A stretch of DNA of 64,000 nt from Allomyces arbusculus. Taxonomy: Eukaryota > Blastocladiomycota > Blastocladiomycetes > Blastocladiales > Blastocladiaceae. Of the stretch, positions 44,857-54,568 are shown in pieces. Numbering within the stretch: position 1 is the first letter of the stretch; the number at the start of each line of letters is the position of its first letter. Under the pieces are notes generated by a model, which had not been told where the DNA came from, did not search any database, and was given only the letters and a program-made list of their open reading frames with translations. The stretch is from assembly GCA_027604705.1 (NCBI GenBank), contig JADHYV010000086.1, positions 1 to 64,000 of the forward strand. The letters run 5' to 3'. Both the position numbers and the translations under genes were made by a program.

Positions 44857-45504
44857 GTCTCGGATAGCGAGACGCGCACGCGGTCGATCAATACGTTGTT
44901 CGAAGTCGTCGCAGTGTTCTCCACCCGGTTGCATTGTCGCAGCGTTGGCGCGGCGCATTGACGTGCGCGACGGGCGCGATCAGGAGCTGATCCGCCCGCG
45001 TGTCTCTACGGAGTTTGTTCCAGATTATCAATATCACATTCCCTCTTGCTTCCATTTCTACTGCGTTGCGTTATCAGAGCATATCCCTTTGAGAATCTAC
45101 AGTACTGGAGCGCGCTCAAAAGTCAGTCCTCTCCAAAGCCGTGGTTGACCAAACAAAAACGTTAAGACGATGAATGGTTCCCTCAATTCAAGACTCCGCG
45201 GCCAACAGACTCTCGCTCCTCTCACCTCTACTGCGCACTCCACGCTCTTCGTGGGAGCGTCACGGGCGGCGCGAGACGCGACAACGTGTTCCGAAGTGTG
45301 GCACGCGCGTCATGATGTGTCTTCGGTCGGGTCGGGTTCACCGCTTTCGTTCACAGCCTGACCGCTTGCCCGCACACTCTTTTCCCCGCAGTCGCGTTCG
45401 GCTATAACTTGCCGGCATGACTGGCCGAGTATAAATATCGGCCTGCTCCGCCCCCCACGAGCGCGCTTGCGAGCTCCAACCCCTCTTTGCTTCGCTGCAG
45501 CGTC
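44857..45504. other. Intergenic region between paralogues 1 and 2
   Basis: 648 bases, lower GC. It contains the TATA box of paralogue 2 at 45430. No other supported feature. Confidence 0.6.
45430..45437 (+). promoter_or_regulatory. TATA box of secreted paralogue 2
   Basis: TATAAATA, 75 bases before the ATG at 45505. Confidence 0.75.
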
Positions 45505-45945
45505 ATGTTCAACGTCAACCAACTCTTCCTAATCACACTCGTCGCGCTGATCGCCATTGTCGCAGCGTCACCCGCACCTCAGGCGCCCGCACCGGAGTCG
45601 ACCCCGGTCGAACACCCGCCCAACGACCCGCTCATCTCCATCTTCTACGCGAACGAGCCGATGCGGTCGACGGTGCAAGTTCTCGGCGACTACGCGACGG
45701 CGACGGGCCAGTGCCGTGGGCTCGAGGGCCGCGAGGACGGGTTCATTTACATGCACACGTGGCCGACCTACGACAACTTGCGGCCGGCCTGGAAGGTCCG
45801 CCTGTACCGCGAGTGGGGCTGTGTCGGCTCGCCAGCGGCCGAGTTGACCGTCTACGATGGCGTGCGCCCACATATTCCGATGGCCGACCCGGCCGACCGC
45901 TCCAAGCCGCTCGTTGTCAAGTCGGTCATGTTTTTGCCTTACTAA
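45505..45945 (+). CDS. Secreted two-cysteine protein, paralogue 2 of 5
   Basis: 146 residues from ATG 45505; an upstream in-frame codon at 45487 is not ATG and would disturb the signal peptide. The signal peptide LFLITLVALIAIVAA is followed by a Pro-rich linker SPAPQAPAPESTPVEHPPND, longer than in the other copies. The core is TATATGQCRGLEGREDGF, MHTWPTYDNLRPAWKVRLY, REWGCVGSPAAEL, ADPADRSKPLVVKSVMFLPY. The Pro-Pro-Asn-Asp-Pro-Leu motif before the core is shared with copies 3-5. It lies 648 bases downstream of paralogue 1 on the same strand and has its own TATA box, so it is transcribed separately. Function unknown; likely extracellular or cell-surface. Confidence 0.85.
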   Translation: MFNVNQLFLITLVALIAIVAASPAPQAPAPESTPVEHPPNDPLISIFYANEPMRSTVQVLGDYATATGQCRGLEGREDGFIYMHTWPTYDNLRPAWKVRLYREWGCVGSPAAELTVYDGVRPHIPMADPADRSKPLVVKSVMFLPY

Positions 45946-47013
45946 GAGTGCAGTGCGTTTGAAGCTGGATGCTGGTGGCTGGGTGCACGTTCATGCGTCA
46001 TGATCCGTATTGGATCGTCGGTGTCAATCTTTGATTGTTTTACGCGTTTTTGTCTTTGGTCATCATAATCGAGAGTTGCAGTGCTTTCAATCGAATGGTC
46101 CCGTCCACAACTTGAACCAACTACAACGCAGAATTAAGTCAGTTCTGTCAATGCGAGCTCACAGGATGCGTTCAAGTCGCTCAGGCCGAGCTGAGAACGC
46201 TCGACACTCACCAACGGCAAGCAATGTCAATACAGCTGGCGTGCATACAATTCTTTTTACTTTGGCTTTGGAGAAACACATTCTTCATCTGATGCACCAT
46301 GGCCATAATCAGCCCATTTGTTACTTGTGCTGCTGACACCCGCAAGATATTCTATCTGCTAGAAGCATCATTGAATCTTGGGCCCGTCAAGTGATTCATC
46401 GTCCTCTGCTCTTGTTGTTCCCGCGCCATTTGACGGGGGTCGTGCTAGGGGATGGTCTCTAAGGTCAACCGCAGCGGGCGCAGCGACTTTGAATTGACAA
46501 GTCGGAGCGGGACATCAACGGCGTGCACGAAAAAGTCTGAACATTGAAGCGCGTACGTAAGTACACCGCCGGTCATTGACCGCTCCATTCACACAACAGA
46601 ATACCGCGGGTCAGCGCGCATCAGGATGAGACGCACCGCATTGTTCTCCCGACTGGGTCCCGGTGTTGCATGCGAGCAACGGCCGCTCTTGCCCCTTTTG
46701 AACGATCACGTCGGATCGCGCCCCCCACAGCCGGATATGGGGTCTCGGGATGGCGGCGGCAAGCAAGGGGAAACTGCGGGCCGCTTCGTGTTCCTTCCGC
46801 GGTATCTCATGGCAGCCCCGTTTCGGCGGCGCGCGCATGCTTCAGTTGTCTTTCCCCACAACGTTGCATCGCGGTGATCGCACGCGTTGGTCGGCGCGCG
46901 TCTGTTTTCGAGCTGCCCAAAGACCCACCGCCCCCACACATATAAACCTGCTCTCCGTTTCTCTTTGCAGCCTCAAGCTCTTGCTGACCCAACTTGCTCG
47001 CTTCTCCACCATC
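45946..47013. other. Intergenic region between paralogues 2 and 3
   Basis: 1,068 bases, AT-richer in the first half. It contains the TATA box of paralogue 3 at 46941. No remnant of another family copy could be recognised by eye. Confidence 0.55.
46941..46947 (+). promoter_or_regulatory. TATA box of secreted paralogue 3
   Basis: TATAAAC preceded by ACACA, 73 bases before the ATG at 47014. Confidence 0.7.
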
Positions 47014-47448
47014 ATGCACGCCGCCAACCAAGTCCTGCTCCTCGCTTTCGCCGTGGTCCTCGCTATCGCGACACTCGCGACTGCCGCGCCCGTGTCCGAG
47101 AACCCGCCCAACGACCCGCTCGTCGTCTTCTACTGGGTGAACCAGCCCTACGGCCCGACGACGATCCAAGTGACGGGCGACTACAAGACGGCCGCTGGTC
47201 AGTGCCGCGGTCTCGAGGGCCGTGAGGACGGTTTCCTGCTCCTGCAGACGCAGCCGCCGTACTCGGACTGGACACCAGCCTGGAACGTCAAGCTTTACCG
47301 CGACTGGGGCTGCACGGGCGAGCCCGTTGCTGAGCTCAACTCGTACCACTCGCTCCAGGGGCTCGCGTACCCCGACCCGGCCGACCCCAAGAAGCCGCTC
47401 CGCATCAAGTCGCTCGCGTTCGTGCCCGCGCCCAAGAGGCAGCCCTAA
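47014..47448 (+). CDS. Secreted two-cysteine protein, paralogue 3 of 5
   Basis: 144 residues. Signal peptide VLLLAFAVVLAIATLATA, cleavage expected before APVSE. Core: NPPNDPLVVFYWVNQPYGPT, TIQVTGDYKTAAGQCRGLEG, REDGFLLLQTQPPYSDW, then PAWNVKLYRDWGCTGEPVAE, YPDPADPKKPLRIKSLAFVP. It is very close to paralogue 4 at both protein and DNA level, including the sequence around the start codon (CTTCTCCACC just upstream in both, and ...GCCAACCA...CTCCTCGCT inside), so these two are the most recent duplication. Cys count in the mature part is two. The ATG at 47014 was chosen because the open frame upstream reads through the TATA box. Function unknown. Confidence 0.87.
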   Translation: MHAANQVLLLAFAVVLAIATLATAAPVSENPPNDPLVVFYWVNQPYGPTTIQVTGDYKTAAGQCRGLEGREDGFLLLQTQPPYSDWTPAWNVKLYRDWGCTGEPVAELNSYHSLQGLAYPDPADPKKPLRIKSLAFVPAPKRQP

Positions 47449-48916
47449 GTTTTGAGGCGTCGATTTCGGGCCCACGCGCGTCGCATCCGTGAACCCGCAG
47501 TGGAGTCGTTTCCGAAAGCCGCTTGCTGCCGCTCGCGACATCAATTTGTTGACCGAATCTGTGTGCATACCCCTCCCCCCCCCCACCCTCTACGTGTTCA
47601 TCCGTGCTGTGGTTTGATGCCCTGCGTTGCTAGCAGATGATTTGTAATGTAAAGTCTATTCTCTGTGATATTCGCCAGTATTTTGAGCCCGAAGGGCTGT
47701 TCAAAATGTGGAATGCTCGATTCGCAACAGCCTCCCTTTCCTTGCATGCGACGATTTGGTACGCTCAGGGAACAACCCCACGAAACTCAGCACGTTTTAG
47801 CAAAATCATCAAATCTTTGCAGCATTTTCCCGTTAGAACACCAGCCAACAAATGAAACTCTTCAGTTCATGAACGTCGGTGATATAAGAAAGCAGCGCTC
47901 ATGACGAATAGATGTACAATTCTCACATTGTGGTCGTTCCGAAGGTGAACATATTTGGATTGCAGCACGGCGAGCACGGCATCAGGGGGAAACGTCTCCA
48001 GTTTGTGACGTCTTTGCGCCCATTGTTCCGAGCTTCAAGCCAACGTTGAGACTATGTCGAGACTGCCGCTTAGTCTCTGCCTGCATGTTCACAGTGCGTG
48101 CGATTGCAAAGAGCTTTGAGAAGAAACAGCCTGACCATCAGTATGTCCAGATACTAGCGGCGCAACCCGTATCCAGGTACACGGCTCCATCTTAAGCACA
48201 TCGAACTCGCTTGCCCACTACCATGCTTTACACATCAAATGAGGTTGCTGCAGCTGGTTATGGGAACATAATGTGCTCCGCCAGCATCCGCGGGTTGTCG
48301 CTCATGCTTTCCGACTAAAATGATATCAATTTTCATGCTAAGGGAGACAATGCGCGCGTGTTTGCATGTGTATCCGTACACGGTCGCGTGTGCGCCACTT
48401 GTGGGCACGCTTGATTGGCCATGCTAGGCAGTTGGCTCACCCCTGATTTCTCAGCTCAGTGCTCACCACCGCACTGACCAAACTTCTTGGGCAATAAAGA
48501 TTTTTTTTGCGTGCTGAGTTATTTTCGGCCTAATTCAACTGCTTGCGTCGCGAAAATAGGAATCAAGAGCAATCCGGGTCAGTGAGCGTTCAAAGCGTTC
48601 ACAGAGCGTTCCTGATGTGACACGGTAGCATTCACATCCTCGACGCAACAAATTCATGGAGAGATGTGATAAAAGTCTGGCATCACAGAATGGAACCCAA
48701 AACGCGGGGGCACCCCGAGTTGGCAGGATCACAAGCATCACCTCCAAGACGAGGAAATCAAGCTGAATCGAGATGAAGCGTGGGCGCGACGATGTACATG
48801 TATTTTACACGACGCGTTACTGTAACCATACACAACTGGCGCCAAGCGAGCGCGAACATGCCCGATATGATAATGCAGCTTGCGGGTGGGAGTAGAGCAT
48901 GCACGGGCTCTGTTAC
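47449..48916. other. Long AT-richer gap between paralogues 3 and 4, first part
   Basis: About 1.5 kb with the lowest GC of the window outside the telomere. It includes a C-homopolymer patch near 47570-47585. No supported gene, repeat or paralogue remnant was seen. An AATAAA lies at 48494. Confidence 0.55.
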
Positions 48917-49354
48917 TTACTCATGTTGGCAGCAGGCAAAGACCCATTCTTCGCGCAAGCGACAGTTCGGCGCGTCACACTTGACAAAGTCGGTCGGCCA
49001 CATGCGTAAAGTCGTGCATCCGTCACCGTGCCCGCGGTACTGGCCGGCCGAGACGCTGGGCGCCCAAGAACTCACGGTCAATTCCCATAAGTCTAGTGGG
49101 GCGTGAAGGGCAGCCGTCCGTCCGCTGGGGGTCGAGGTCGCGGCGGCAATGAGCTGGAACAAGGAGCGCGATTCTGGTGTCTCGTGCAAATTGTTCAAGT
49201 CACGAAACGCGTACTGCAGGACAGCCATGTCGCAACGGTCCGCAGCCAGAACGACAACATGAACAACCATGGCCAAAAGCGCAATAGCGGCGCGTGCTGC
49301 CCACGACGACGACCACGCCCATAATCGGCGGGTGGGCGCTGGACTGGTGGCCAT
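48917..49354 (-). CDS. Possible small secreted or membrane-anchored protein on the opposite strand
   Basis: 145 residues from ATG 49354. A hydrophobic stretch AARAAIALLAMVVHVVVLAA (about residues 19-38) could be a signal or anchor. The rest is polar with five Cys in the last 35 residues (DGCTTL, KCDAPNCRL, FACC), unlike the five paralogues. It is not related to them by any motif I can see. It is the only frame of note in the 2.2 kb gap between paralogues 3 and 4, points against the cluster, and overlaps other open frames. It may be a chance frame. Not recognised. Confidence 0.3.
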   Translation of the reverse strand: MATSPAPTRRLWAWSSSWAARAAIALLAMVVHVVVLAADRCDMAVLQYAFRDLNNLHETPESRSLFQLIAAATSTPSGRTAALHAPLDLWELTVSSWAPSVSAGQYRGHGDGCTTLRMWPTDFVKCDAPNCRLREEWVFACCQHE

Positions 49355-49643
49355 TGTACCGTATTTTTGCGCTCTTCCACCTGGCCCTGACGCCCCTCAA
49401 AGCAATAGGTAGGAACTGCGGCCCGCAGCGTACGCTTGCAAAGGCATTCATGCGATGTGCCAGGTACCTGGATGTCAGGGGGCGCTTTGCGCTTGTTGAC
49501 CAATTCTGTATGCCGTCGTTCTGACACCGAGGCGACGCGCGGGCGACGCGGAGATACAAAGAGGACACGATATATAAATCACTCGTGATGCTCATCGCAC
49601 CCTCAAGCAGTTGCTAGCCCGACCACCTTACTTCTCCACCAGG
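49355..49643. other. Upstream region of secreted paralogue 4
   Basis: About 290 bases with the TATA box at 49571. Nothing else supported. Confidence 0.55.
49571..49579 (+). promoter_or_regulatory. TATA box of secreted paralogue 4
   Basis: TATATAAAT, 73 bases before the ATG at 49644, the same distance as for paralogues 3 and 5. Confidence 0.75.
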
Positions 49644-50075
49644 ATGAACACCGCCAACCAGCTTCTGCTCCTCGCTATCGCCATCATCCTCGCTGTCGCG
49701 ACTCTTGCGGCCGCCGCGCCCGCCGGCGAGAACCCGCCAAACGACCCGCTCGTCGTCTTCTACTGGTCCAAGGATCCGCACGGCCCGACGACGATCCAAG
49801 TGACGGGCGACTACAAGACGGCTCAGGGCCAGTGCCGCGGTCTAGAAGGGCGCGAAGACGGGTTCCTGCTCCTGCAGACGCAGCCGCCGTACTCGGACTG
49901 GTCGACCGCGTGGGACGTCAAGCTCTACCGCGACTGGGGCTGCACGGGTGAACCCGCCGTCCAGATGTCGTCGTGGCACACGCGTCAAGGGATCACGTTC
50001 ATGGACCCGGCCAACCCCAAGAAGCCGCTCGTCGTCAAGTCGTTGTCGTTCGTCCCGGCGCCCAAGACGTCGTAG
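49644..50075 (+). CDS. Secreted two-cysteine protein, paralogue 4 of 5
   Basis: 143 residues from ATG 49644. Signal peptide LLLLAIAIILAVATLAAA, cleavage expected before APAGE. Core: NPPNDPLVVFYWSKDPHGPT, TIQVTGDYKTAQGQCRGLEG, REDGFLLLQTQPPYSDW, then AWDVKLYRDWGCTGEPAVQM, MDPANPKKPLVVKSLSFVPA. It differs from paralogue 3 mainly in the middle linker and between the second Cys and the DPA motif. Two Cys in the mature chain. It sits 2.2 kb downstream of paralogue 3, the largest gap in the array. Function unknown. Confidence 0.87.
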   Translation: MNTANQLLLLAIAIILAVATLAAAAPAGENPPNDPLVVFYWSKDPHGPTTIQVTGDYKTAQGQCRGLEGREDGFLLLQTQPPYSDWSTAWDVKLYRDWGCTGEPAVQMSSWHTRQGITFMDPANPKKPLVVKSLSFVPAPKTS

Positions 50076-51171
50076 ATGGGTCGTTGATCGTTGCGCGCCG
50101 CGCAACCAAGTGATCTTGTGCGATCTGGATACCGTTGGCGCATACCCGCCATTGTCGTCGGCACTCCTGGTAATTGTCGGCATTGTTATATACCTTCTTC
50201 TTCACCCCTCTCAATCCTTCTCTTTTTGCATGCCTGCCGCTCTTTGTGATTGCTTTGGGCGTGTGGCGTCACGTGTAAACAGCGCGTCTGTCCAAATAGG
50301 CATCGCCTTATTACAATCCACTGCCTCAAGGCCTGTTCGGCTCGCCGTGCGGGTCGGACTCGATTCGAATTGTGACAAGTGATATCATTTTGGACGTTTG
50401 TGCATTGCACAAATCGTCGGTCTCTACCTGTCACCGCCAGTAAAGAGGACTCGACCGTCAGAACCACAAACGTCGTCGTTCTTAAGCCCACATCGGCAGG
50501 CAACGCTTCTGAGCGCAGCTCATGGTACTCCGATCAGGTCCCCCCCCCCCCCCTCGACACGCCACAACCGATCACAGCGGCGCGTCTACGTTCGCGCTGC
50601 GTTGCGTCGCTTCAGAAGCGTCTTCGCTTCAGCTGGTTTGGCCTGCATGCTTGTCCGCGGCCAGTCCGGTCGTTAAATTGCACATTTCGTTCCGCAGGCA
50701 GCAAGTGCTGCGCACCGGTGCGCGTTTTCCCAACGAACTACACCGCAGTGTTCGTGTGGTCCACGCCGCACATGGATCTAACTGAGCGTCGCTCGCGTGT
50801 CGATCTGATCATTTTTGCTGGCCGCTTTGTTCCTGGTCGTGTGGTTGCCAAGGTCTGGCGCTGCTTCACGGAGCGGCCGACGTGTCGTGAACGCGTCATG
50901 GACCGGAAATGCGCCCCAGCCTCTGTGGTCCCGACGTCGCTGTCGACAGCATGCAGCGCGACGCGTCGCATCGGGCCGTTTCGTGTGCGCGTCAGCACGC
51001 GTCGTCGCGCATCCATTTCTGTGACGCTTCAACTCGACGCGACCGCACCGGCTCGTCGTCCGCTGCTTCTGGTGCCTGTCATGGTGCTGAGCATCACCTA
51101 TAAATACCCCTCGTCCTTGCCGGCATAGCCTTTGCTCCTTCGCAAGCGATCCCTGCGCCGCTCCACGTACC
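50076..51171. other. Intergenic region between paralogues 4 and 5
   Basis: 1,096 bases. A run of 12-13 C lies near 50541. The TATA box of paralogue 5 is at 51099. The open frame 50379-51128 ends inside the promoter and has no domain, so it was not called. Confidence 0.55.
51099..51106 (+). promoter_or_regulatory. TATA box of secreted paralogue 5
   Basis: TATAAATA, 73 bases before the ATG at 51172. Confidence 0.75.
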
Positions 51172-51594
51172 ATGCTCCCAAACCTCCTCCTCCTCATCGC
51201 GATCCTCGCGACCGCCGCCTCGGCCTCCCCCGCGCCGGCACCGAACGGGCAGAACCCCGGCCCGTACCCGCCCAACGACCCGCTCGTCACCTTCTACTGG
51301 GCGTCGGCCCCCGCGGGCCCGACCACGATCCAAGTTCTCGGCGACTACCAGACCGTCCTCAACGAGTGTCGCGGCGTCGAGGCACGCACCGACGGGTTCG
51401 TCTACCTGCAAACGTCGCCTCCCTACCCCGACAACAGGGACGCCTGGAAGGCGCGACTGTACCGCGACTGGGGGTGCGCGGGCACGCCGGTCGCTGAGAT
51501 CTCGACCTACCATGGCAAGGGGTCGCCGTACCCGGATCCGGCCGACCCGTCCAAGCCGTTGGTCGTCAAGTCGGTGCGGCTCATGCCAGCGTAA
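51172..51594 (+). CDS. Secreted two-cysteine protein, paralogue 5 of 5
   Basis: 140 residues. Signal peptide LPNLLLLIAILATAASA, then SPAPAPNGQNPGPY. It is the most divergent copy: the core reads YPPNDPLVTFYWASAPAGPT, LNECRGVEARTDGFVYLQTS, DAWKARLYRDWGCAGTPVAE and YPDPADPSKPLVVKSVRLMP. Changes such as CRGLEGRED to CRGVEARTD show which positions tolerate change: C-R-G, D-G-F, P-x-Y, A-W, R-D/E-W-G-C and D-P-A stay. Both cysteines are kept. The copy has its own TATA box. Function unknown. Confidence 0.85.
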   Translation: MLPNLLLLIAILATAASASPAPAPNGQNPGPYPPNDPLVTFYWASAPAGPTTIQVLGDYQTVLNECRGVEARTDGFVYLQTSPPYPDNRDAWKARLYRDWGCAGTPVAEISTYHGKGSPYPDPADPSKPLVVKSVRLMPA

Positions 51595-52250
51595 GGAGCT
51601 GTGTCAGGGTCAAGATTGTCAGCTTGCCGCTGAAACACGTCCAAGCACGTCGCGTCGCGCCGCGTTGAGTACATTAGCGCAAGTCGGCGCGTGATCGCCG
51701 GTGCTCCGGCCGTGGTTGTGTTTGCCATCATCTGTATATATATTCACCCGCCACCACGTTTGTGAACCTTCGTCGTCTTTGTTGCAGAGCAATGCACGCG
51801 CATCTTGGCTCTGAAGGGATTTGCGCGACAAAAGGTCAGAAACCTCTCTTCAGCTTTGCCCAACGTTTGCACTGCGGGCGCCGGTCATCAGGGCGAGCGC
51901 ACGACAATACATGAACAGTCCTGCCAGGCTTTGAAATGCATCAGACTGCTACGTACAAAGCAGAGCAGCAGCGCTGGCGTGCGCGCTTCACTGGCAGCCT
52001 CCTTGCCTCGACGATAGCGATCAAGATGCCGTGCTGTGGCCATCCCAATGGTGCCATTGGGACACACATTCGGTAACGGCGCCTGTCGATTTTGATGGAG
52101 GTGTGATGGCCGCGGCCAGACAGCACGCTTGCTACCTGCCTGTCCTGGGCGATTGGATCCCGGCAAAACGCGTCCACAACAATTCGTTTGACAGCACACC
52201 CAATTCCGTTGCTCCCCCGGACCCTCCTCTCCACCCGCTCTCCACCTCAT
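51595..52250. other. Convergent gap between paralogue 5 and the RD-repeat gene
   Basis: 656 bases, AT-richer. No supported gene. The C-terminal side of the opposite-strand gene begins at 52251. Confidence 0.55.
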
Positions 52251-52500
52251 TCACGCGCTGCTCCTCTCATCCTCGTCCGACGACATGGCCATCACCGCAT
52301 CGTCATCATCATCATCTCCATCACTCTCATGATCCGCAACCGCGCCTGGATCACTCATTCCCTCGACTGCCATCGCCGCCGCCACTGGATCGCGCTGCGG
52401 CGAGTTCATTGAAAAAGTGAAAAACGGATCCCCACCAGCCGCACCACCACCCGCAATCCGCGGTGCCACGACGCGCCGCGGGAGCACCGCGCGTGGCGCT

Positions 52501-52536
<36 letters not shown>

Positions 52537-54032
52537 CGAGCCGGTGCAGCAACCGACGGGGGAGGCGCCGCCGCCGTCCGGACCGGCGCTCCGTTCAGAC
52601 TTGGTACCGCGATCGGCACGCCGCGACGTGGTGGTGCCGGTGCTGCCGCAGCGGCGGGAGGTGGGCCGGACGTGGCGCGGTACCGGTTCGACGACACGCT
52701 CGGGACCGGATCGGTTGCGCGCGCGCGCTTCTGGCGGCCCGGCTTGGGTGACCGCGCGTGGCCAAAGCCAGTGGACCGCGTGATCGCGAATTTGGTCGGT
52801 GCGCGCGATAAGGATGGGCCGGGGCCGGAGGTCGAGGCGCGGCCGGTCGGACGCGGCGGGCGCTGGGGTAGCGGTGATGCGGCGCGTGGGTGCGGCGGGA
52901 GTGGGTGCGGTGGAGGTGGAGGGGACGCGGCGCGCGGTGGGGGTAATGGGGACGCGGCGCGTGGCGGAGGCGGTGGTGGCGGTGTCGACGCTGGGAGGTC
53001 GAGCACTGGTACCGCAGTACTCACGGGACCGGGCGGCGCGATGGCAGATTGATTGAGGTCCGGGGCCATCGCGATGGCCGCGTCCGCCTGCGCGATGGCA
53101 CTCGGACGGCTCGACTCGTTGCCAGCAGACGGCCGCGGTGGACGGTCACGGTTCGCACGACGATCGTCACCGCCCGGCGGATCGCGCGCGAGACTGTCGG
53201 ACCGGTGCCTCGCGAGCGGGTCCCAATGGATCGGCCGGTCGCGCGCGCGTGAAGAAACGCCCGACGTGCGCGACCGGCGCGGCTCGTCCCGGTCGCGGTC
53301 GCGGTCGCGGTCGCGGTCCCGGCTCCACTCGCGCTCCCGGTCGCGGTCTCGGTCTCGGTCCCAGTACCGCGGACGCGAGCGCGACCGGTCTCGATCGCGA
53401 TAGCGGTCTCGGTCTCGGTCCCAGTCACGGTCGCGCGACACGCGTCGCGCATAGCTGGACGACGACACGCTTGAGTCGCGGCGCGCGCGGCGGCGTTCGG
53501 GCGGTGGGAGAGGAGGCGGGGACAGCGGCGGCGGCGCGTGCGCATGGTCGTGATCGTCGCGAGTGCTTGGAACCGGAGCCGCGTCAGGCGCGAGCACAGC
53601 TGGCGGCGAGCTCGCGGCTACGCCGTGCACGGGCGCGGGCGGCGGGTGGGGTGGCAGTAGGAATGACGGCATCGCGACCGACGGTGCGGCCGACGGTGCA
53701 CGCGATTGAATGGCGGGCACGGGCATGAGATGTGCGCCGGGCACCATGACTGCGGCCAAGACCAGATGCTGTTGCACGTTCGCGACAAGGGTATTCACCT
53801 TGGCGGCCTGCGTCATGAGCTCGGCGTTGGCCCTGGAGAGGTCGGCCAGGAGCTGCACCAGCGCCGACGCGGGCGTGGCGGCGGGCCATGGTGCCGTCGG
53901 TTCAAAGTGCGGCAGCGATGGCGTCGAGGGCGTGCCGGTCGTGCCGGTCGAGAGAGCTGGCGGCGGCGGGTGTGCCGGGTGCATGGGCGCAGGCCCGTCG
54001 GGCGGCATCCCGCCGGCGGGCGCGGAAAACAT
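52251..54032 (-). CDS. RD/SR-repeat, proline-rich protein, likely RNA-related
   Basis: 593 residues from ATG 54032. I do not recognise an orthologue. A Pro/Ala-rich N-terminus contains a helical segment (ALVQLLADLSRANAELMTQA followed by AKVNTLVANVQQHLVL, about 55-90) that could form a coiled coil. Residues about 195-285 are an arginine-aspartate/serine tract (DRDRDRYRDRDRSRSRPRYW and later RDRDRDRDRDRDEPRRSR), typical of RNA-processing factors that self-associate. Poly-Pro runs alternate with RAASPLP units (about 385-430), and PPPPPPPPPPP occurs near residue 530. The acidic tail is DHESDGDDDDDDAVMAMSSD. A nuclear, RNA-linked role is inferred from composition only. The frame is open upstream of 54032 but loses conserved character. 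The gene is head-to-head with the next gene. Confidence 0.65.
53250..53450 (-). repeat. Simple hexanucleotide-like repeat coding for the RD tract
   Basis: Imperfect CGGTCG/CGGTCT units on the + strand (CGNGAC on the coding strand) encode the Arg-Asp dipeptides of the RD protein. Units vary at third codon positions, which points to an old repeat under protein-level constraint. Confidence 0.6.
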
Positions 54033-54568
54033 GGCTCGGGCGGCGGGTGCGGCCGTGTCGTGCGGCCGGTGCGGGCGCGCGGGGCGAGTCGCGGCGGTCG
54101 CCGTCGGGCCAGCGCAGTGCGGGCGGGCGGGCCGAAGCGATCGCGCGGCCAAGCGCGTCACCACGTCAGCCGCACGTGGCCTGTTGCCGTGGGTGCGCGA
54201 CCGCGGTCCGCTGCGGGGGCTGCGCCGGGGGCTGCGCCACGCCCACGGCACGCCCGCGCGCTTCCCGCCGCCCGCACTGAAACGCTGGACGCGTGCCGGT
54301 GCCGCGACACGCGCCGCCACCGTTGGCCGTCCGTCCCTTTGCTGGCCGCCGCCCGCCGCGTCGTCGAGGCCCGCGTCGGCGACCTCGGCGCCCCACCCAA
54401 GACCGCGCAACTTGCTGCATCCGCGCGCCCGCTCTTGCTCGCGCCGACCCGGCCCTGCTCGCAGCGCCCCCGCCCGGCCGCGCTCCTCATCCACCCGCCC
54501 ATTCCAGTCCGACCGCACACACGCTTTGCACATTGCTCACCGCGCCCGGTCCTCGCGCGCCGACTGCC
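54033..54568. other. Divergent promoter region
   Basis: 536 very GC-rich bases between two head-to-head start codons. No TATA box or GTGATC motif was seen. Confidence 0.55.

Noticed and set aside
44101-44958. Minus-strand frame across paralogue 1 (and similar at 46807-47586)
   Set aside because: Antisense mirror of a strongly supported secreted-protein gene.
50379-51128. 249-codon + frame before paralogue 5
   Set aside because: Runs through the TATA box of paralogue 5, Arg/Ser/Thr-rich, no domain.
53250-53450. Repeat tract as a mobile element or CRISPR
   Set aside because: It is the coding sequence for Arg-Asp dipeptides, without spacers, terminal repeats or target duplications.
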